Assembly: GCA_934157235.1 (NCBI GenBank)
Contig: CAKPHH010000002.1
Coordinates: 1 to 64,000, forward strand
DNA from: an uncultured Bacilli bacterium
GTDB lineage: Bacteria > Bacillota_I > Bacilli_A > RF39 > UBA660
Length of the DNA stretch: 64,000 nucleotides
Direction: 5' to 3'
Position 1 is the stretch's first letter. Every line of letters starts with the position of its first letter. The notes beneath the pieces are model-generated. The model ran no database searches. It was given only the letters and a program-made list of their open reading frames with translations, and had not been told where the DNA came from. This document shows positions 60,572-64,000 of the stretch, in pieces. The position numbers were made by a program, and so were the translations under genes.

Positions 60572-61108
60572 TCAATTAAAAAATATATACTTTATTGAAA
60601 GAAGAATTAGAATAGCTATTCCGAAGTAAATAGCTTTTTTCTCTAGCTTTTGAGATAAGTATTTTCCAACTAACAGTCCAGTTAGAGTTAAAGTGGCACT
60701 TACTAAAGAAAAGGTTAGAAATGCTAGATGAGAATAATTTTGAGTTATACCTAAAGCAATACCAACAGAAAAACTATCGATGCTTACGGTAAATGAAAAG
60801 AAAATTATTGATAAAAAGTTAGTTATAATACCTTTCTTTTCTTCACCAATGGAAGTATACATCTCAGCAGCTAAGATTAAGAAAATCATTCCAACTAAGA
60901 TATTTGAACCATGAATAATAAAATTCAGCTTTACACCTAAAAGCGTTCCTAATAAGGGCATTATATAATGAAAAATACCAACAAATGCACTTAATAGAAG
61001 CTCTTTTTTTATACTTAATTTGTTAGTACCAAAGGCTATTGCTAGTGAAAAGGCATCCATACTTAAACCTAAAGCAATAAAAAAATATATAAGGAATTGT
61101 TGCATCAT
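60572..61108 (-). CDS. mntP: Manganese exporter MntP
   Basis: A 178-residue six-helix membrane protein. The paired motifs GLSMDAFSLAIAFG (helix 1) and VSIDSFSVGIALG (helix 4) hold the conserved Asp residues for Mn2+. AAGGTGA precedes the ATG. Many mntP genes have a yybP-ykoY riboswitch; the 30 bases to spoIIR leave no room for one here. Confidence 0.93.
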   Translation of the reverse strand: MMQQFLIYFFIALGLSMDAFSLAIAFGTNKLSIKKELLLSAFVGIFHYIMPLLGTLLGVKLNFIIHGSNILVGMIFLILAAEMYTSIGEEKKGIITNFLSIIFFSFTVSIDSFSVGIALGITQNYSHLAFLTFSLVSATLTLTGLLVGKYLSQKLEKKAIYFGIAILILLSIKYIFFN

Positions 61109-61138
61109 ATCACCTTATACATTTTATTCTTTTTAATA

Positions 61139-61660
61139 TTAAAAATACTTATCGATTATTTCTTTTATAAAGGAAGTATACTCAACTTCATCTGTATCGG
61201 TTTCTTCGGCTTCTAAGAGACATAGAGGAGGAAATAAAACACACCAGAAGTTATCTCCTAAACCATCTCCTAAAGTTATTACTAAAGATTCATAATCTCC
61301 TTCTTCATAAATTACTCCTTTATATTCTTTTTCAGGAAAATAATTTATACCATAACTAATATTATAGTTATCTTTATATGATTCATCTTTTATAGACTCA
61401 GTAATTATTTTATCGAAATTATGAAGATTATTTTGAATTGTTTTTCTTGATGAAGAGATATCTTTAGAATAGTAATTTATTTTATTTATTTCTTTAGATA
61501 AATCATTAACTAATTGTTTTTTGACCGTTTGGTCTTGTTCACTATTACTATTAGCAATTACTCTAAATCTTATGGAGTTTTTAGGAATAATAACATTTTC
61601 TTTTTTTGTTAGAGTTAAGGCTAGGACTACTATTGATAGGATTATTAGAACTTTTTTCAT
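61139..61660 (-). CDS. spoIIR: Stage II sporulation protein R
   Basis: A 173-residue exported protein with a signal peptide (~1-18) and the SpoIIR hallmark IRFRVIANSNSEQDQTVKKQLVNDL, later YSVVFPP-like NFWCVLFPPLCLL. SpoIIR is secreted by the forespore and triggers processing of pro-sigma E by SpoIIGA. Together with spoIIQ this indicates an endospore-forming lineage. Position beside mntP and prmC is as in Bacillus. Confidence 0.92.
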   Translation of the reverse strand: MKKVLIILSIVVLALTLTKKENVIIPKNSIRFRVIANSNSEQDQTVKKQLVNDLSKEINKINYYSKDISSSRKTIQNNLHNFDKIITESIKDESYKDNYNISYGINYFPEKEYKGVIYEEGDYESLVITLGDGLGDNFWCVLFPPLCLLEAEETDTDEVEYTSFIKEIIDKYF

Positions 61661-61706
61661 ATTAAAACCTCACTTTCATTTTAATTGTGAAGTTTTTATT
61701 AAGTTT

Positions 61707-62531
61707 TTATTCAAGATTTTTAAAAATAAATAACATTCTATCTCTTTCAGATAAATCTTTATATACTTCTACTTTAGTATTTGGTAAATATTTACTAACT
61801 AAATTTTTAATATCAGTGGCTTGAGTCATACCAATTTCAAAAGCTATTAAACATCTTTCTTTTGTATGAGGGAGGATATCTTTTAGTATTTTCTTATAAC
61901 AATCTAGGCCATCTATCCCCGCATATAGAGCTAGACTTGGCTCATTATTTTTAACAATTTCCTCAATTTCTTCATCTGTTTTTATATATGGAGGATTACT
62001 AATAATTATGTCGTATTTCTTTTCCACATTTTTGAACATGTCACTTTCGATTAAATTGGCTTTTGAATTTAGTTTTGCACAGTTTTTGTTGGTAACTTCT
62101 AAAGCTTTTTTACTTATATCGATTAAATCCACAGAATTTGTGGAAAGTTTTTTTTCTAGAGTTAGACCTATTACACCTGAGCCTGTTCCTAAATCAATTA
62201 TATCCACAGGAGTTGTGAAAAACTTTTTAGCAAACTCAATAGTCTTTTCAACTAACTCTTCAGTTTCATATCTTGGTATTAGAACATTTTCATTTATCTC
62301 GAAAGTATTTCCATAGAAATTAACATATCCCATTACATATTGTAAGGGCTTTCCTTCTTCTAAGGCTTTTACATAAGATTTGTAGGTTTCAACAGTTTTT
62401 TCATCTACTTCTAGATTTAAATAATTTAGTAGTTCTAGAGGATTTTTATTTAGAAGTTCGGCTAAAAGTATTTTCGCATGGTCAGAGTGAATGTGTTGTT
62501 TAGCAAAAAACAGAAGATTTTCAACTGTCAT
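61707..62531 (-). CDS. prmC: Release factor glutamine methyltransferase PrmC
   Basis: A 274-residue SAM-dependent enzyme that methylates the Gln of the GGQ loop in RF1 and RF2. Helical N-terminal domain (LLNKNPLELL), motif I IDLGTGSGVIGL, catalytic NPPYI, and YAGIDGLDCYK. Its start overlaps the last base of prfA, its substrate gene. Confidence 0.95.
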   Translation of the reverse strand: MTVENLLFFAKQHIHSDHAKILLAELLNKNPLELLNYLNLEVDEKTVETYKSYVKALEEGKPLQYVMGYVNFYGNTFEINENVLIPRYETEELVEKTIEFAKKFFTTPVDIIDLGTGSGVIGLTLEKKLSTNSVDLIDISKKALEVTNKNCAKLNSKANLIESDMFKNVEKKYDIIISNPPYIKTDEEIEEIVKNNEPSLALYAGIDGLDCYKKILKDILPHTKERCLIAFEIGMTQATDIKNLVSKYLPNTKVEVYKDLSERDRMLFIFKNLE

Positions 62532-63598
62532 TATTCTTCTGTTTCTCCTTTTAATTTTCTTTTTTGATCTTCTTGGATTAGAGCATTGATGATATCATCT
62601 AAGTCTCCATCCATTACTCTATCTAAGTTTTTAGTAGTATAACCAATACGATGGTCTGTAACACGATTTTGTGGATAGTTATAAGTCCTTATCTTCTCGG
62701 CACGGTCACCAGTACCAATCTTACTACGTCTAGCAGTACCTGCTTCTTCTAACTTCTTTTGTTGTTCCAACTCATAAAGTCTTGATTTTAATACTTTTAA
62801 GGCTTGTTCTTTATTTTGAATTTGACTACGTTCATTTTGACATGTAACAACAGTATTTGTTGGTAAATGGGTAATTCTAACAGCTGAATCTGTTGTGTTT
62901 ACTCCTTGACCTCCACAGCCTGATGAACGATAAATATCGATTCTTAAGTCATTTGGATTGATTTCAATATCAATATCTTCATCTACTTCTGGCATAACTA
63001 GAACTGTTGCGGTTGATGTTTGTAATCTACCATTTGATTCTGTTACTGGTACCCTTTGTACTCTGTGAGAACCTGACTCATATTTTAAAATTGAATAGGC
63101 ATTTTTGCCTTTGATGATTAACTCTATTTGACTAAATCCTCCAGCGGTACCATCTACAGAGTTATATACTTGATAAGTAAAGCCTTTCTTTTCAGCATAT
63201 CTAGTATACATTCTAAATAAGTCTCCAGCAAAGATATTAGCTTCATCTCCACCGGCTGCTCCTCTTATTTCCATAACAACATTTTTATCATCATCTGGAT
63301 CTTTTGGAATTAATAAGATTTCTAATTCGCCATCTAAAACTTCTTTTTCTTCTTCTAAAGATTTTAATTCTTCTTTAGCCATTTCTCCTATTTCAGGATC
63401 TTTTAACATTTCTTTAGCTTGTTCAATACCTTCTAATACCTTTTTATATTTCTTATAACAATTAACAATATCTTCGATACTTGACATTTCTTTAGAGTAT
63501 TCTCTAGTCTTTTTAATATCACTAAGCACGTCTGGTTTTGTTAATTCATTTTCAAGATATTGATACTTTTCTAATGTTGCTTCTAAACGTTCTATCAT
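62531..63598 (-). CDS. prfA: Peptide chain release factor 1
   Basis: A 355-residue RF1 (UAA/UAG) from ATG 63598 behind AAAGGGTG; three earlier codons are possible. GGQ loop in SSGCGGQGVNTTDSAVRITHLPT, and the PVTESNGR... region containing the anticodon-like tripeptide area. The catalytic loop is nearly identical to that of prfB at 10631. Followed directly by prmC. Confidence 0.96.
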   Translation of the reverse strand: MIERLEATLEKYQYLENELTKPDVLSDIKKTREYSKEMSSIEDIVNCYKKYKKVLEGIEQAKEMLKDPEIGEMAKEELKSLEEEKEVLDGELEILLIPKDPDDDKNVVMEIRGAAGGDEANIFAGDLFRMYTRYAEKKGFTYQVYNSVDGTAGGFSQIELIIKGKNAYSILKYESGSHRVQRVPVTESNGRLQTSTATVLVMPEVDEDIDIEINPNDLRIDIYRSSGCGGQGVNTTDSAVRITHLPTNTVVTCQNERSQIQNKEQALKVLKSRLYELEQQKKLEEAGTARRSKIGTGDRAEKIRTYNYPQNRVTDHRIGYTTKNLDRVMDGDLDDIINALIQEDQKRKLKGETEE

Positions 63599-63665
63599 GT
63601 TTTTCACCCTTTCTCGGACATTTCATTGGTATTATAACATATTTTCTTTGAAAAAAAACTAGATT

Positions 63666-64000
63666 TTATTGTTCTAGTTCTAATTCATCTTCATCGATAA
63701 TTACTAAATCTTTTAATTCTTCATTGGCACCATCATCGTAGTCATCGTCATCAGTATCATCGTATGAGTCTTCATCGCCTTCTTCTTCCTCTAGATTATC
63801 TAGTTCTTCTTTATTCTCATCGATTTCTTCATCATCTTCATCTGTTACTTTGACAACCTTATCTGAAGTGTGACGACTACGTAAATCCCAACTACCATCC
63901 TCTAGTAAAATAAATCTTTTATCCGTTGCTAGAGCAGTATAATAATCAGCTATTTTATCCTCAAATGTTTTTTCTGGTAATTCTAGTAACTTAATGATTT
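63666..64000 (-). CDS. rpoE: RNA polymerase delta subunit (5' partial)
   Basis: The frame runs off the right edge, so the start is outside. The visible 110 residues give the end of the HARE-HTH domain (LPEKTFEDKIADYYTALATDK, FILLEDGSWDLRSR) and a long, extremely acidic tail (runs of Asp and Glu) ending LVIIDEDELELEQ. This is the delta subunit, which helps polymerase recycling in Firmicutes. In Bacillus it lies in the same segment upstream of fba. Confidence 0.9.
   Translation of the reverse strand, partial: IIKLLELPEKTFEDKIADYYTALATDKRFILLEDGSWDLRSRHTSDKVVKVTDEDDEEIDENKEELDNLEEEEGDEDSYDDTDDDDYDDGANEELKDLVIIDEDELELEQ

Noticed and set aside
1..64000. CRISPR arrays, rRNA or tRNA genes, insertion sequences
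   Set aside because: No regularly spaced repeats, cloverleaf sequences, rRNA segments or transposase genes were seen. The only tandem repeat is the collagen-coding array.

Overview
The window reads as a chromosomal segment of a low-GC Gram-positive, spore-former-related bacterium on the Bacilli/Erysipelotrichia side of the Firmicutes. Reasons: strong AT bias with AGGAGG-type ribosome binding sites; spoIIQ and spoIIR; an exosporium-type collagen-like protein; an agr quorum-sensing locus; and gene order matching Bacillus subtilis in two blocks (hpf-secA ... prfB-ftsE-ftsX-CwlO-type hydrolase, and mbl/spoIIQ/DUF1146/rpiB/rpmE/murA/fba/mntP/spoIIR/prmC/prfA/rpoE). RF2 is present with its programmed frameshift, so UGA is a stop codon here.

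Layout. 0-6 kb: the end of a collagen-repeat protein, then a minus-strand set of WXG100/ESX-like small proteins with two larger proteins carrying C-terminal domains, and an ABC exporter preceded by an unlisted 29-aa peptide gene with its own consensus promoter. 6-11.7 kb: core cell-division and translation genes (M23 hydrolase, ftsX, ftsE, two yitT-family genes, prfB). 11.8-35.4 kb: accessory genes: a small-RNA candidate, a Nudix/unknown/SIS/WYL set, zinc-ribbon membrane proteins including a PrsW-type protease, a radical SAM maturase beside a protein ending in 15 asparagines, an OatA-like acyltransferase with two SGNH modules, a beheaded sigma-region-4 gene, a sortase-type surface protein and a copper-handling operon. 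35.5-47.2 kb: an integrative mobilizable element inserted in the 3' end of secA. 47.2-64 kb: core genes again, with an agr locus at 50.8-53.6 kb and the sporulation/cell-wall/translation block to the end.

The element (about 36.36-47.22 kb) is bounded by 44-bp versions of the secA 3' end and by matching 20-bp arm-type sites. It carries an intact integrase and excisionase, a MobV relaxase with an oriT resembling that of pMV158, a BcgI-like restriction-modification pair with a controller-type HTH gene, a second integrase killed by one stop codon, and a three-gene unit in which an AbiTii-type protein and its two neighbours share one unusual Gly/Asn-rich tag. A third, older secA tail at 35.48 kb shows that elements have landed here repeatedly, and the 35 kb separating secA from prfB looks like the product of that hotspot.

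The two strongest candidates for something undescribed are the AbiTii three-protein shared-tag cassette (43.5-44.8 kb) and the radical SAM/poly-Asn pair (21.6-23.7 kb). Further leads are the 29-aa peptide/ABC exporter operon, a leader-peptide attenuator inside the element, and a C39-like ESX substrate whose catalytic Cys is Ser. All functional statements come from reading motifs by eye; no database search was run.
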